This document shows, piece after piece, positions 1 through 8,746 of a stretch of 56,330 bases of DNA. Under the pieces are notes generated by a model. It did not search any database. It saw only the letters and a program-made list of their open reading frames with translations, and was not told where the DNA came from. This stretch comes from an uncultured Candidatus Melainabacteria bacterium (GTDB lineage Bacteria > Cyanobacteriota > Vampirovibrionia > Gastranaerophilales > Gastranaerophilaceae), in NCBI GenBank assembly GCA_934692625.1, contig CAKUUC010000015.1, positions 1 through 56,330 of the forward strand, read 5' to 3'. The position numbers and the translations under genes were made by a program. Every line of letters begins with the position of its first letter. Position 1 is the stretch's first letter.

Positions 1-296
1 AACCGAAAACTGTCGTTTCCGGCGGGTGCGCTACCCCTCTCAAAAAAAAGATACTCAATCTTTTTTTCTCGGCAGAGTGCTACATCCCGAAAGATAAAAT
101 ATAAACCGAAAACTGTCGTTTCCGGCGGGTGCGCTACCCCTCTCAAAAAAAAGATACTCAATCTTTTTTTCTCGGCAGAGTGCTACATCCCGAAAGATAA
201 AATATAAACCGAAAACTGTCGTTTCCGGCGGGTGCGCTACCCCTCTCAAAAAAAAGATACTCAATCTTTTTTTCTCGGCAGAGTGCTACATCCCGA
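1..296. repeat. 103-bp tandem repeat, 2.9 copies, open at the left edge
   Basis: The same block recurs with an exact period of 103 bp: the CC of AACCGAAAAC lies at 3, 106 and 209, and TACATCCCGA ends at 90, 193 and 296. I see no mismatch between copies, so the array is recent or kept uniform. Each unit carries a perfect 10-bp inverted repeat (AAAAAAAGAT, loop ACTCA, ATCTTTTTTT) and GC-rich blocks (GGCGGGTGCGCTACCCC and CTCGGCAGAGTGC). Because 103 is not a multiple of three, an open frame across it shifts register in each copy, so it is not a protein repeat. The array begins at base 1, so its true length is unknown. Confidence 0.93.
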
Positions 297-440
297 TACG
301 CATTTCACAACGTTGAAACTGCATATCTCATACCGTATAGTTTTTGTCGTTTGTTAGACCTAAACTAATACAGCATGTAAATTCTACTACTATAATATTA
401 AAATTTCAATAATAAATTTTGATATTACAATTTATATCCG

Positions 441-480
441 AAAAGATAATGTTTAAAACTCATTCTTGGGTTATCTTTTT
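441..480 (+). promoter_or_regulatory. Leader hairpin upstream of the ferritin-like gene
   Basis: AAAAGATAA at 441-449 is exactly complementary to TTATCTTTT at 471-479, with a 21-nt loop. It lies about 40 nt before the start codon of the ferritin-like gene and ends in T residues. It could be an attenuator or a terminator for transcription entering from the left. The stem is AT-only, so the fold is weak and the call is tentative. Apart from this, 297-519 is AT-rich with no gene. Confidence 0.3.
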
Positions 481-519
481 ATTGGTTCATTTTTGAACAT
501 TATAAAAAAGGAGATTATT

Positions 520-1845
520 ATGAGTTTTAATGCATTAGCAGAAAAGGGAATTCCACTCGAAAAACAACTGCGAACTTGGCACGATATTGTAAAACGTCCG
601 TATAACAGAACAAATGTTGATTGTTACACTCGAACTCGACAAATTCTAATGAACGGAATTGAAGTTGAAGCGTGGAATTTTAAGCATCATTTTGCAAGAG
701 TTTGTCAAGACGTAGAACTTAAAAGAACTCTCGCAAGAATACGCAGAATTGAAGATATGCAACAAACTACAGTAAATTGGCTTGCTCCTGCAAATCAATC
801 CGTTCTTGATACAACTTTAGGATACGAACAAGTTGCCGTTGATTTGACCGCTTGGCTTGCGCAAAACGAACCAAACGATTATGTAAAAGAAACTTTTGAT
901 TTTGGATTGTTAGAAGATTTTGACCATCTGTATCGTTATAGTCAATGGGCTTATCTGACGGAAGGAACAAATCCAAATTTGATTTTGCAAGATAAAACTG
1001 ATGTTGTATTAGGCAGACCAACTCAAAACCATCACAACTGTAACGGTGCAAGGGTCAGACATCATTATAATAAAGAAACCACGTCGCCAACAACAAAAGT
1101 TAATATTCTTACACTACTATCAGGCGAGCAACAAACTCACAACTATTACGCAGAACACGGATTTATGTACGGCAATGATGATTTAAGAAGAACTTATGCA
1201 GAAATTTGTGACGTTGAAGAAGAACACGTTACAATGTACGAATCACTTATTGACCCGACAGAATCAATGTTTGAAAAATTACTAATTCACGAATTTACAG
1301 AAGTCTGCAATTATTATAATTGCTACAAAGATGAAACTAACCAAAGAATAAAACAAATCTGGGAAGAATTTACTCAAATGGAACTCGGACATTTACAAAT
1401 TGCGGCAGAATTGTTTAAAGAACACGAACAAAGAGAGCCTGAAGAAGTTATCGGAACAGATATTGTATTACCTTGTCATTTTGAAAGCCAAAAAGAATAT
1501 GTCGAAGATATTTTAACAAATGAAATTGATAAACGACTTGACGGAACTTTTGAGATGAGTTATTCAAACATTGATGATTTACCTGACGATTGGGTTAGTT
1601 ATGCAGTTCAAAAAGAAGTCGGCAAAGATGGAGCGCCAACTGAACAAGTTATTCAAAATATAAAAACTTCTCTTGGTCGTGATATCACAACAGCAAACAA
1701 AAAGCTTACAGAAAAGCAACCTGAACTACTTTCCATTGGTTTAGAAACAATTGCTCAGGCTCCTAATACTGTATCTGTCAAAGATTATGAAAAAATGACT
1801 GAACGTGGAGAAGTAAAATTTTGCGAAGATAATGACCAAAAATAA
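520..1845 (+). CDS. Ferritin-like di-iron domain protein
   Basis: Protein of 441 residues. The ATG at 520 is chosen because AAGGAG lies 7 nt before it; the frame extends upstream but without such a site. The middle holds the ligand pattern of a ferritin/rubrerythrin four-helix bundle: a Glu in GEQQTHNYY (E203), ExxH in VEEEHVTMY (E233, H236), Glu in IHEFTEVCNYY (E258 or E261), and ExxH in MELGHLQIA (E288, H291). A similar all-helical segment lies near residues 90-150. There is no signal peptide and no CxxC rubredoxin centre. It probably binds a di-iron site in the cytoplasm for iron storage or peroxide/oxygen detoxification; the substrate is not known. The gene stands alone, with a strong terminator right after it. 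The fold is inferred from motifs only. Confidence 0.6.
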   Translation: MSFNALAEKGIPLEKQLRTWHDIVKRPYNRTNVDCYTRTRQILMNGIEVEAWNFKHHFARVCQDVELKRTLARIRRIEDMQQTTVNWLAPANQSVLDTTLGYEQVAVDLTAWLAQNEPNDYVKETFDFGLLEDFDHLYRYSQWAYLTEGTNPNLILQDKTDVVLGRPTQNHHNCNGARVRHHYNKETTSPTTKVNILTLLSGEQQTHNYYAEHGFMYGNDDLRRTYAEICDVEEEHVTMYESLIDPTESMFEKLLIHEFTEVCNYYNCYKDETNQRIKQIWEEFTQMELGHLQIAAELFKEHEQREPEEVIGTDIVLPCHFESQKEYVEDILTNEIDKRLDGTFEMSYSNIDDLPDDWVSYAVQKEVGKDGAPTEQVIQNIKTSLGRDITTANKKLTEKQPELLSIGLETIAQAPNTVSVKDYEKMTERGEVKFCEDNDQK

Positions 1846-1857
1846 AAAATCACAAAA

Positions 1858-1886
1858 AGAGATGCGAATTTGCATCTCTTTTTTTT
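1858..1886 (+). terminator. Rho-independent terminator after the ferritin-like gene
   Basis: AGAGATGC, loop GAATTT, GCATCTCT, then a run of eight T (1879-1886). The stem is perfect (8 bp) and starts 12 nt after the stop codon. Confidence 0.9.
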
Positions 1887-1934
1887 GCCTGACTGGTGGA
1901 TTAAAATTTATTTCCAAATTGATAAGGTTAAATT

Positions 1935-3242
1935 ATGACAAATTACGTGAACAAATTATTAAAAGCACTTGGCGAAACAACAGAATTAAACAAAGACCAA
2001 TGGGCTTTAGAACACATTTATAGTTCAGTTAACAAAAAATGGATAGGACGAATTTTACCATCAGAACTATTAACAAAGAGTGTAAAACAAGCAGTTGAAG
2101 AACTCGTTACACTCAGTGAAGACAGCGTTTTTTATACAAAATTTCCCGATGAAATTTTGACACCGAATTATGGTGACAAATGGGGTAAAAACGCAAATTA
2201 TATTGAAATTAATAATCGAGCAATTGCTGAAATGGTTGGAAACCGAACTAAAAACGGAATCTTGAGTTCAATAAAAATTCTTCCGGCAATTCCGCCATCA
2301 GCCAAAAGTTGGGCTAACTGTGTAATTTTATCCCAAATTTTTCCAAATATTTTTGGTGATGGTTATAACAAGGGTAATGAAGAAAATTCAATATACGGGA
2401 TAAAATTAAATTCAGGATTTAGTGAAAACATAATTTGTTCAGATATTGAAATATCAGGAATTGAACAGTTTTTTGCATTTAATGATTTGGCACATTTTCA
2501 CGGATTAAAAACAGGTTTCAGAACAGTTATTTCTGCCGACCAAATCAAAGTAGTACACAATAACGGTAATGAAGAAGGTTTTAATTGGAAAAACCCGACT
2601 CATCAAGAATTGTTTATAAATGAACATGTAAAACTTATTAAAACAGGATTTGAGGCGATATTTATAGATTCTGCAAAACATATAGGCGGATACGATATGA
2701 AAAATTATACAGGAGTCGGAGCGCTGCCTGAATATTCTCAAATGCAGTACATTTTGAATGAAATACGTTCTCGAGCGGGTTCAGGCACCTTAAGTTTTGT
2801 TGGCGAAAAAAGTACAGAAGATTTTGAGCGTTACAAAAATCTCGGACTGACAACAGGTACAGCCTTTATTCACCCCGACAACTATGACAATGTCAAATAC
2901 TGGTCTAAAAAGTTAAAATACGAAACTGACTATATCCCCGGAGTTGAAGTTTCAAATGATAACGATATGGGCGGACGAACTTACGAGGAACGATTAAATC
3001 GTATAAATTCTATTCTTTTTGGGTATGAATATCCAAGCGATAAGCTTCCGAGTTTTATGCAAATGGAAGATTTATTTCCACTTCGTTACGATACTAGTAC
3101 GCACGAACTTATGATGACAAATCCTTCATTTTCAACTGATGGAACAAAAGAAAGTCATTGGGAAAATCTTTTCACAAAAGATGATGGCAGAGCGTATAAT
3201 GCAAGAGTCGGGGAATTATTTTCTTATGCATTAAATTTATAA
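1935..3242 (+). CDS. Putative GH13-like TIM-barrel glycoside hydrolase
   Basis: 435 residues, ATG start with a weak TAAGG upstream. I recognise no close family, but several stretches resemble the conserved strands of alpha-amylase-type barrels: DLAHFHGLKTGFRTVIS, then EAIFIDSAKHIGGYD (possible nucleophile D245, in the place of the usual GxRxDxxKH), then LSFVGEKST (possible acid/base E291). No signal peptide or membrane segment is visible, so it would act in the cytoplasm. The usual third Asp motif is not obvious. It is separated from the ferritin-like gene by a terminator, so it has its own promoter. If correct, it is a glycan hydrolase or transferase; a non-catalytic barrel is also possible. 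Confidence 0.4.
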   Translation: MTNYVNKLLKALGETTELNKDQWALEHIYSSVNKKWIGRILPSELLTKSVKQAVEELVTLSEDSVFYTKFPDEILTPNYGDKWGKNANYIEINNRAIAEMVGNRTKNGILSSIKILPAIPPSAKSWANCVILSQIFPNIFGDGYNKGNEENSIYGIKLNSGFSENIICSDIEISGIEQFFAFNDLAHFHGLKTGFRTVISADQIKVVHNNGNEEGFNWKNPTHQELFINEHVKLIKTGFEAIFIDSAKHIGGYDMKNYTGVGALPEYSQMQYILNEIRSRAGSGTLSFVGEKSTEDFERYKNLGLTTGTAFIHPDNYDNVKYWSKKLKYETDYIPGVEVSNDNDMGGRTYEERLNRINSILFGYEYPSDKLPSFMQMEDLFPLRYDTSTHELMMTNPSFSTDGTKESHWENLFTKDDGRAYNARVGELFSYALNL

Positions 3243-3244
3243 AT

Positions 3245-3619
3245 CTATTCAATGGTTGTCTGAATTTTTGCAGTACCAAATTCAACGACACCGGAATCTT
3301 TCATATCAGCAGGTCTGATATAAGGTTTTGAAGCGGTGTTATTTTGTCGCTCTGTACGAATATCATTTTTCAAATTTTCAACATCCCTAAGTTCCGAATA
3401 ACAATATTCACGTTCTGTACCAATTTTTTGTCTACAAACTTCTAATGAATTTTCAAATTGAAGTCGTCTGTTGTGCCAATAATTTTTATCGGTATTAAAT
3501 GTTGCACTTTGGACATTTAAGTATTGCGCCGGACAAAATTCACTCCATTGTGGCACTTCAACAGCAAGTGCCGGCAGACTTAACAATACAAATAATGATA
3601 CAATTATAAAATTTTTCAT
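3245..3619 (-). CDS. Small exported protein of unknown function
   Basis: 124 residues from the ATG at 3619, which has GGAG six bases upstream; a TTG four codons earlier is less likely. The N-terminus is a clear Sec signal peptide (Lys, then IIVSLFVLLSLPALA, cleavage after ALA near residue 19-20). The mature part has three Cys, one in EFCPAQYL, one in EVCRQKIG and one in REYCYSEL, so disulfides in the periplasm are possible. The rest is charged and helical. It ends 2 nt from the converging upstream gene. I do not recognise the family. Confidence 0.65.
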   Translation of the reverse strand: MKNFIIVSLFVLLSLPALAVEVPQWSEFCPAQYLNVQSATFNTDKNYWHNRRLQFENSLEVCRQKIGTEREYCYSELRDVENLKNDIRTERQNNTASKPYIRPADMKDSGVVEFGTAKIQTTIE

Positions 3620-3671
3620 ACCCTTCTCCAAAACTCAAAGACATTATACTTCATTTTTTGATTTTTATCAA

Positions 3672-3961
3672 TTAGTGTAAAATATTTTTTAAATTTTCTA
3701 TTATTATGTCTAAAGAATTTAAGATTTCAGAATCTTTTTTAGACAATAAATTAACAATATTTTCTTCAAAATCTTTTGGCAAAACCTTGCAATTTACTTT
3801 TGCATAAGGTATCAAGCGTTTTTCTCCGGGGTGCAAGAGTTCATTTACTGCAAAAATTATATCAAAATAACTTGCCAAAAAAGCAGCAACTCTGTGATTT
3901 ATACTTACCAAATCATTTCTGGCTATCGCCTTAGAAATTTGTTCATAATAAGATTTTCCAT
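3672..3961 (-). pseudogene. Truncated, frameshifted C-terminal piece of a DUF4037-like nucleotidyltransferase
   Basis: The open frame encodes GKSYYEQISKAIARNDLV, then SINHRVAAFLASYFDIIFAV, NELLHPGEKRL and LPKDFEEN, ending at 3672. In my memory of the family this matches the C-terminal end of DUF4037 nucleotidyltransferase-like proteins, which are usually a few hundred residues. Only about 95 residues remain. The only good ribosome site (GAGGAG at 3968-3973) sits before an ATG at 3961 whose frame stops after 12 codons; the conserved frame is shifted by one base and meets TGA just upstream. A TTG at 3911 could start a 79-residue product. Both 5' loss and a frameshift therefore point to decay. 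Confidence 0.5.
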
Positions 3962-3979
3962 ATAAAACTCCTCATAATA

Positions 3980-5086
3980 TTAAGTTAAATTTTCTGCTTT
4001 GTTTATGCAATGTCGTAAATTGTCACAAATTTCAGAAAGAATTACAGTATTTGCATTCTTTGTCTTGTCATCTTTAAGTTTTCGATGTTCTACTCCATGA
4101 GTATAGACAATTTTATCACCTGATTTTTTGATGTAAATCGGTTTACCTACAAAGATTTTACCATAACTATTTGCTTCGTCTGTATAATTTATTCCAACCG
4201 GAACAACTCTAGCAGTCTTTTTGAAATTCAATGCTTTATTGATAAATGCCGCAATCCCCGGTTGTAGACGTTTTTCTAACGGCATATCTTTCATACAATT
4301 TCGACCTTCCGGAAAAATAAAAACATTCGCAGTATTATTTATAAAATCGAGCATTACTTGTTTCATGTGAAGAGCGTTCGACAATTTATTTCTTTTATCA
4401 ACACCAGCATCAATCGGTATCATACCAAGTTTTTGGTAAATTTTGCCAATATTTTCACCTACCGCATTCAACATATTCTCACTGACTAAAATTTTAGGTC
4501 GTGGACAAGTTGCCTGTTTACCCTCCTGCACATAGAGTTTATTCAATATTGAATTAATTATTGCATAAGTGTACTTATCTCTGTGATAATTAGGGTGATT
4601 AAGTACAAAAATTGTAGATTTGTCAGATTTTCCAAGGTCTTTCAACGGATTTTTATCAACATTTGTTATAAAAAATTTCCCTTCCATTGAATTACAAAGC
4701 TTTGCCAATTCGTCAATGTATTCAGAAGATTTTTCATCTAATTTCATAAAATTAGAATTTATTTCACTTATCGCCTTGTCGTTTTTCATCAGAAATAATT
4801 TTAAAGACGCTTTGCGCAATTTCATAATCGTGTAATTTACAATATGATGAAATTTTTTAGAAAGATAACTCGGTTCACCTTGAAAATACTTATTATCAAC
4901 AGAACGTTTCAAAAATAACGTCAAGTTTTCCAACTTTTGCATGCCTGTACCATAATCAAGCATTGCATCAAGCGGACTTGTACCGTTTTTTGATTCCGGC
5001 AAAAGAGGTTTCAACGTCTTTAAATCAACTCTTGCCTTAAAACTAACTGGTCGATATTGATATGTATTATTTCCATCAATAAGCAT
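3980..5086 (-). CDS. PlsC-like glycerolipid acyltransferase family protein
   Basis: 368 residues from the ATG at 5086; a TTG seven codons upstream is the alternative. The acyltransferase block lies in the C-terminal half: NHPNYHRD (N163-H164...D170, a variant of NHx4D with one extra residue), FPEGRN (258-263, motif III) and VPVGINY (motif IV). This family moves acyl groups from acyl-ACP or acyl-CoA to lysophosphatidate or other lipids at the membrane. The first half, about 140 residues, is unlike plain PlsC and unknown. The N-terminus carries VSFKA (residues 14-18), a box shared with other proteins in this window. It lies 25 nt downstream of dnaE and may be cotranscribed. Family call fairly safe; substrate unknown. 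Confidence 0.7.
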   Translation of the reverse strand: MLIDGNNTYQYRPVSFKARVDLKTLKPLLPESKNGTSPLDAMLDYGTGMQKLENLTLFLKRSVDNKYFQGEPSYLSKKFHHIVNYTIMKLRKASLKLFLMKNDKAISEINSNFMKLDEKSSEYIDELAKLCNSMEGKFFITNVDKNPLKDLGKSDKSTIFVLNHPNYHRDKYTYAIINSILNKLYVQEGKQATCPRPKILVSENMLNAVGENIGKIYQKLGMIPIDAGVDKRNKLSNALHMKQVMLDFINNTANVFIFPEGRNCMKDMPLEKRLQPGIAAFINKALNFKKTARVVPVGINYTDEANSYGKIFVGKPIYIKKSGDKIVYTHGVEHRKLKDDKTKNANTVILSEICDNLRHCINKAENLT

Positions 5087-5132
5087 ACAATTTATAAAAT
5101 CCGTCAATAATGTTTTTTGCTAGATAAACAAA

Positions 5133-8100
5133 TTAGATTTCATTACTATCGTCATCATCTTTCAAATCCCTATCCATTGAACGAATAGAAACACCTATTT
5201 TATCACCAAAGGTCTTTTTTAAACCATTTACAAGGTCATTTGATGAATTTACCCAAAATATTGACGATGCTAAGATTTTAACTGTTCCAGTCAAATCAGG
5301 AAGTTTAAGCATAACAGGATCAGAACCCTGATATTGACATAACAATTGCTTCAATAATACCAATTCTTCAAACTTCAAATCTTTTTTCAAATTGATAGTA
5401 AAGATGTTTGAATTATCTACAGGTTTTACCGTATCAATAAGTACAGTTACTGGGTCGTTTTCATTACGACGACTAACTTTTCCTGATACAATAATTCTTT
5501 GTTCCGGTTGTAAAAAGTCGTTGTATGCCGCAATTTTTGAATTAAATGCTAAGGCATCAGTTTTGCCTGTCAAATCTTCAATCGTAACAAATCGCATAAA
5601 TTTTGACGGGTCTTTCTTCGTCGGAATTTGTTTCATTGCCGTAACTAGTCCGCAAATAGTTACAACCTTGTCATTTGGCTGCTCGCTGAGTTCTGAAATT
5701 TTATGAGTCATCAAGAATGGTAACTTATCCCTAATTGTTGATAATGGGTGACTTGTTACGTAAAATCCTAAAAATTCTTTTTCAAAAAGTTGAATTTGGT
5801 GAGGGTCAAATTCTTCATCTGAACCTGCAAGTGAGAATTTAGCACTCTCAATTGATGAGGTGTCACCTAACATATCAAACAAACTACCTTGTCCTGAATC
5901 TTTTTCTTTTGCTTCTTTTGATGCTGTTGCCGTAATATATTCAATATTATCTAAAAGTTGTTTACGGCTTTTTTCGATAGATGAAAATGCACCAGCTTTT
6001 ATCAAACCTTCTAAAGCTCTTTTATTTGAACATTTCAAATCAACTCTTTTGATGTAATCATAAATTGACTTGAATTCGCCATTTGCCTCACGTTCTTTGA
6101 TAATTTCTTCACAAACCGCTTCACCTACTTGCTTAATAGAAGCAAGTCCAAATCTGATATTATCACCGTCAGGAGTGAAAGATGCTAATGAGTGGTTAAT
6201 ATCAGGCGGCAAAACTTTGATATTTTTTTCTAAACACTCTTCAATATATAACTGAGTTTTTTCTTGGTCACCTGCAACACTTGACAATAATTCTGAGAAG
6301 TATTCAACAGGATAATGACATTTCAAATACGCCGTTTGGTAAGCAACAAAAGCATACGCAGCAGAGTGTGACCTGTTGAAACAGTAAGAAGCGAAACTCA
6401 AGATTTGGTTAAACAAAGTCGTTGCATCTTCTGAACTCATACCGTGTTTTGCGGAACGTTCGATGAACTTGCCTTTTTGTTTTTCCATTTCATCGACTTT
6501 TTTCTTACCCATCATACGACGAACCATGTCGGCTTGACCGAGTGTATAATCTGCCAAAACTTGGAAAACTTGCATAATCTGCTCTTGGTATACAATCGTA
6601 CCGTAAGTATCTTTCAATACCGGTTCAAGCAACGGGTGGGCATACGTAATAGCTTCTTCACCGTGTTTTCTTTTTACAAAGACATCAACCATGCCGGAAT
6701 CTAGCGGGCCCGGACGGAACAGTGCAACCAAAGCGCCTAAATCTTCAAACACGTCCGGTTTTAGTCTTTTTACAAGGTTTTTCATACCTTGAGATTCCAA
6801 CTGGAATACCCCATCTGTATCACCTGCCATTAGCATTTCATAAACAGGTTTATCATCTAGCGGAATATCGTTAATTTTTAGGTCAATTCCTTGACGTTTT
6901 TTGATTAATGCAACAGTCTTGTAAATTGTTGTAAGGTTTCGCAAGCCCAAAAAGTCCATTTTCAAAAGACTTAAAACCTCTGTTACTGCATGTGGCGGAT
7001 AACCGGTTTGAATAATACCATCTTTTGACGGCTGAACAGGTAAAATTTCATCAAGCGGTTTTGGTGCAATGATAACACCTGCGGCGTGTGTACCAGTGTT
7101 GTTTTTTATACCCTCAATTCCTACCGCTAAGTCAATCAAACGTTTTAACCCGACAGTTTTGCCTTCAATCGGGTCAATTACAATTTGTTCGTCTTTGTCA
7201 TATAACGCTTTCAATTCTGAACCGTCATACTGCATTGCCATTTTTAAAGTTTTTGCTTTATCATTTTGTGCCAATGCAACTTCAATTGCCGGATCGATAA
7301 GAGCAGCCAATCTGTTACTTTCAGAAAACGGCACACGCATAATTCTTGCAACACCTTTAAATGCGGCTTTTGCAGCATAAGTACCAAAAGTAATGATTTG
7401 GCAAACTTTGTCTTCACCATATTTTTTCGCAACGTAATCAATAACTTCGCCACGACGTTCAATACAAAAGTCAATATCAATATCAGGCATGGTGAAACGT
7501 TCAGGATTCAAAAATCTTTCGAACAATAGTTTGTGTTTAATCGGATCCAAATCAGTAATTTCAAGAGCATAAGCAACTACAGAACCTGCCGCTGAACCAC
7601 GCCCAGGCCCAACAGGAATTCCGTTTGTTTTGGCATAGTGAATAAAGTCCCACGTCAATAAGAAGTATGCCGCAAACCCCATTTGATTAATTACGCCGAG
7701 TTCATACTCCATTCTTTCTTTCAACTCCGGAGTAATTTCACCATAACGCTTCTTCATACCGCAATGAACTAAATATGCCAAGTATGTTTCATTCGTATAA
7801 CCGCTTGGTACAGGATAATTCGGTAACGGACTTTTTCCCATACATAACTTTTCACACTTTTCCGAGATTTTGACAGTATTTTTAATACATCTGTCAAATG
7901 TTTCACTGTCCATCCATTTAAAAGCATCTCGTAATTGAGAAACTGTTTTTACATAAAATTCATTGTTTGCAAAGTGAAATCTATTCGGGTCGTCTTTATC
8001 ACTGTTTGTATTCATACATAGCAAGGTATCGTGCATATCCGCATCTTCCATTCGAAGATAGTGCGAATCGTTTGTGATAACCATTTCAATACCGAGTTCT

Positions 8101-8690
8101 TGCGCAATTTTAATCAAATCAGGATTAGTTCTTTTTTGATCTTCCAAACCATGGTCTTGAAGTTCTATATAATAATCTTCACCAAATAAATCTTTAAATC
8201 TTTTTGCAACGGCTTTTGCTTCTTCATAACCGTTTTTCATCAATTTTTGTAAGACTTCGCCACCTAAACAAGCAGAGCAACAAACCAAACCTTCATGATG
8301 TTGTTCCAACAGTTCCCAGTTTATACGAGGATGAACATAACGACCTTTACACCACGCTATAGAAACAAGTTTAATCAAATTTGCATAACCGGTTTTATTT
8401 TTAACAAGCAAAACCAAGTGATAACATGGGTTATTATTTTTATCACGTTCTGTAATATCACCATTATGGACATAAAATTCACAACCCATAATTGGCTGAA
8501 CCCCAGAACCTTCTGAAAGTTCTTGCAGTTCCATATCACCGTACATAACCCCGTGGTCAGTTACTGCAACGGCTGGCATGTTATTTTCTTTGCAGAATTC
8601 GATTAAGTCCTTGATTTTTATAGCACCATCTAACAGAGAATACTCTGTGTGCAAATGTAGAGGTACGTATTTGATTTCATTTTCTCCCAT
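5133..8690 (-). CDS. dnaE: DNA polymerase III subunit alpha
   Basis: 1185 residues, the usual DnaE length. The N-terminal PHP domain keeps metal-type residues (HLHTEYS, H12 and H14; TDHG, D45-H46). The polymerase core has GPGRGSAAGS (361-370), PDIDIDF (402-408, catalytic Asp at 403 and 405) and KMDFLGL with the third Asp at 579. Helix-hairpin-helix and OB-fold (around 1000-1080) regions follow. It is the replicative polymerase of the cytoplasmic holoenzyme. It lacks an inserted 3'-5' exonuclease, so it is DnaE, not PolC; proofreading would come from a separate DnaQ or from the PHP domain. The ATG at 8690 has only a weak purine-rich site before it. Confidence 0.98.
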   Translation of the reverse strand: MGENEIKYVPLHLHTEYSLLDGAIKIKDLIEFCKENNMPAVAVTDHGVMYGDMELQELSEGSGVQPIMGCEFYVHNGDITERDKNNNPCYHLVLLVKNKTGYANLIKLVSIAWCKGRYVHPRINWELLEQHHEGLVCCSACLGGEVLQKLMKNGYEEAKAVAKRFKDLFGEDYYIELQDHGLEDQKRTNPDLIKIAQELGIEMVITNDSHYLRMEDADMHDTLLCMNTNSDKDDPNRFHFANNEFYVKTVSQLRDAFKWMDSETFDRCIKNTVKISEKCEKLCMGKSPLPNYPVPSGYTNETYLAYLVHCGMKKRYGEITPELKERMEYELGVINQMGFAAYFLLTWDFIHYAKTNGIPVGPGRGSAAGSVVAYALEITDLDPIKHKLLFERFLNPERFTMPDIDIDFCIERRGEVIDYVAKKYGEDKVCQIITFGTYAAKAAFKGVARIMRVPFSESNRLAALIDPAIEVALAQNDKAKTLKMAMQYDGSELKALYDKDEQIVIDPIEGKTVGLKRLIDLAVGIEGIKNNTGTHAAGVIIAPKPLDEILPVQPSKDGIIQTGYPPHAVTEVLSLLKMDFLGLRNLTTIYKTVALIKKRQGIDLKINDIPLDDKPVYEMLMAGDTDGVFQLESQGMKNLVKRLKPDVFEDLGALVALFRPGPLDSGMVDVFVKRKHGEEAITYAHPLLEPVLKDTYGTIVYQEQIMQVFQVLADYTLGQADMVRRMMGKKKVDEMEKQKGKFIERSAKHGMSSEDATTLFNQILSFASYCFNRSHSAAYAFVAYQTAYLKCHYPVEYFSELLSSVAGDQEKTQLYIEECLEKNIKVLPPDINHSLASFTPDGDNIRFGLASIKQVGEAVCEEIIKEREANGEFKSIYDYIKRVDLKCSNKRALEGLIKAGAFSSIEKSRKQLLDNIEYITATASKEAKEKDSGQGSLFDMLGDTSSIESAKFSLAGSDEEFDPHQIQLFEKEFLGFYVTSHPLSTIRDKLPFLMTHKISELSEQPNDKVVTICGLVTAMKQIPTKKDPSKFMRFVTIEDLTGKTDALAFNSKIAAYNDFLQPEQRIIVSGKVSRRNENDPVTVLIDTVKPVDNSNIFTINLKKDLKFEELVLLKQLLCQYQGSDPVMLKLPDLTGTVKILASSIFWVNSSNDLVNGLKKTFGDKIGVSIRSMDRDLKDDDDSNEI

Positions 8691-8746
8691 TCTCTCATTT
8701 TAGAACGAATGAATTTTGAAAAAAAGAGTTTGTTAAATTTTAATAA

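Noticed and set aside
55..264. Minus-strand 69-codon open frame
   Set aside because: It runs across the tandem repeat, whose 103-bp period shifts frame in every copy, so the similarity within the peptide comes from the repeat.
1..296. CRISPR-like array
   Set aside because: The 103-bp units are contiguous and identical throughout; there are no unique spacers and no cas genes.
767..1051. Antisense open frame inside the ferritin-like gene
   Set aside because: Low-complexity product, opposite to a gene with clear motifs and ribosome site.
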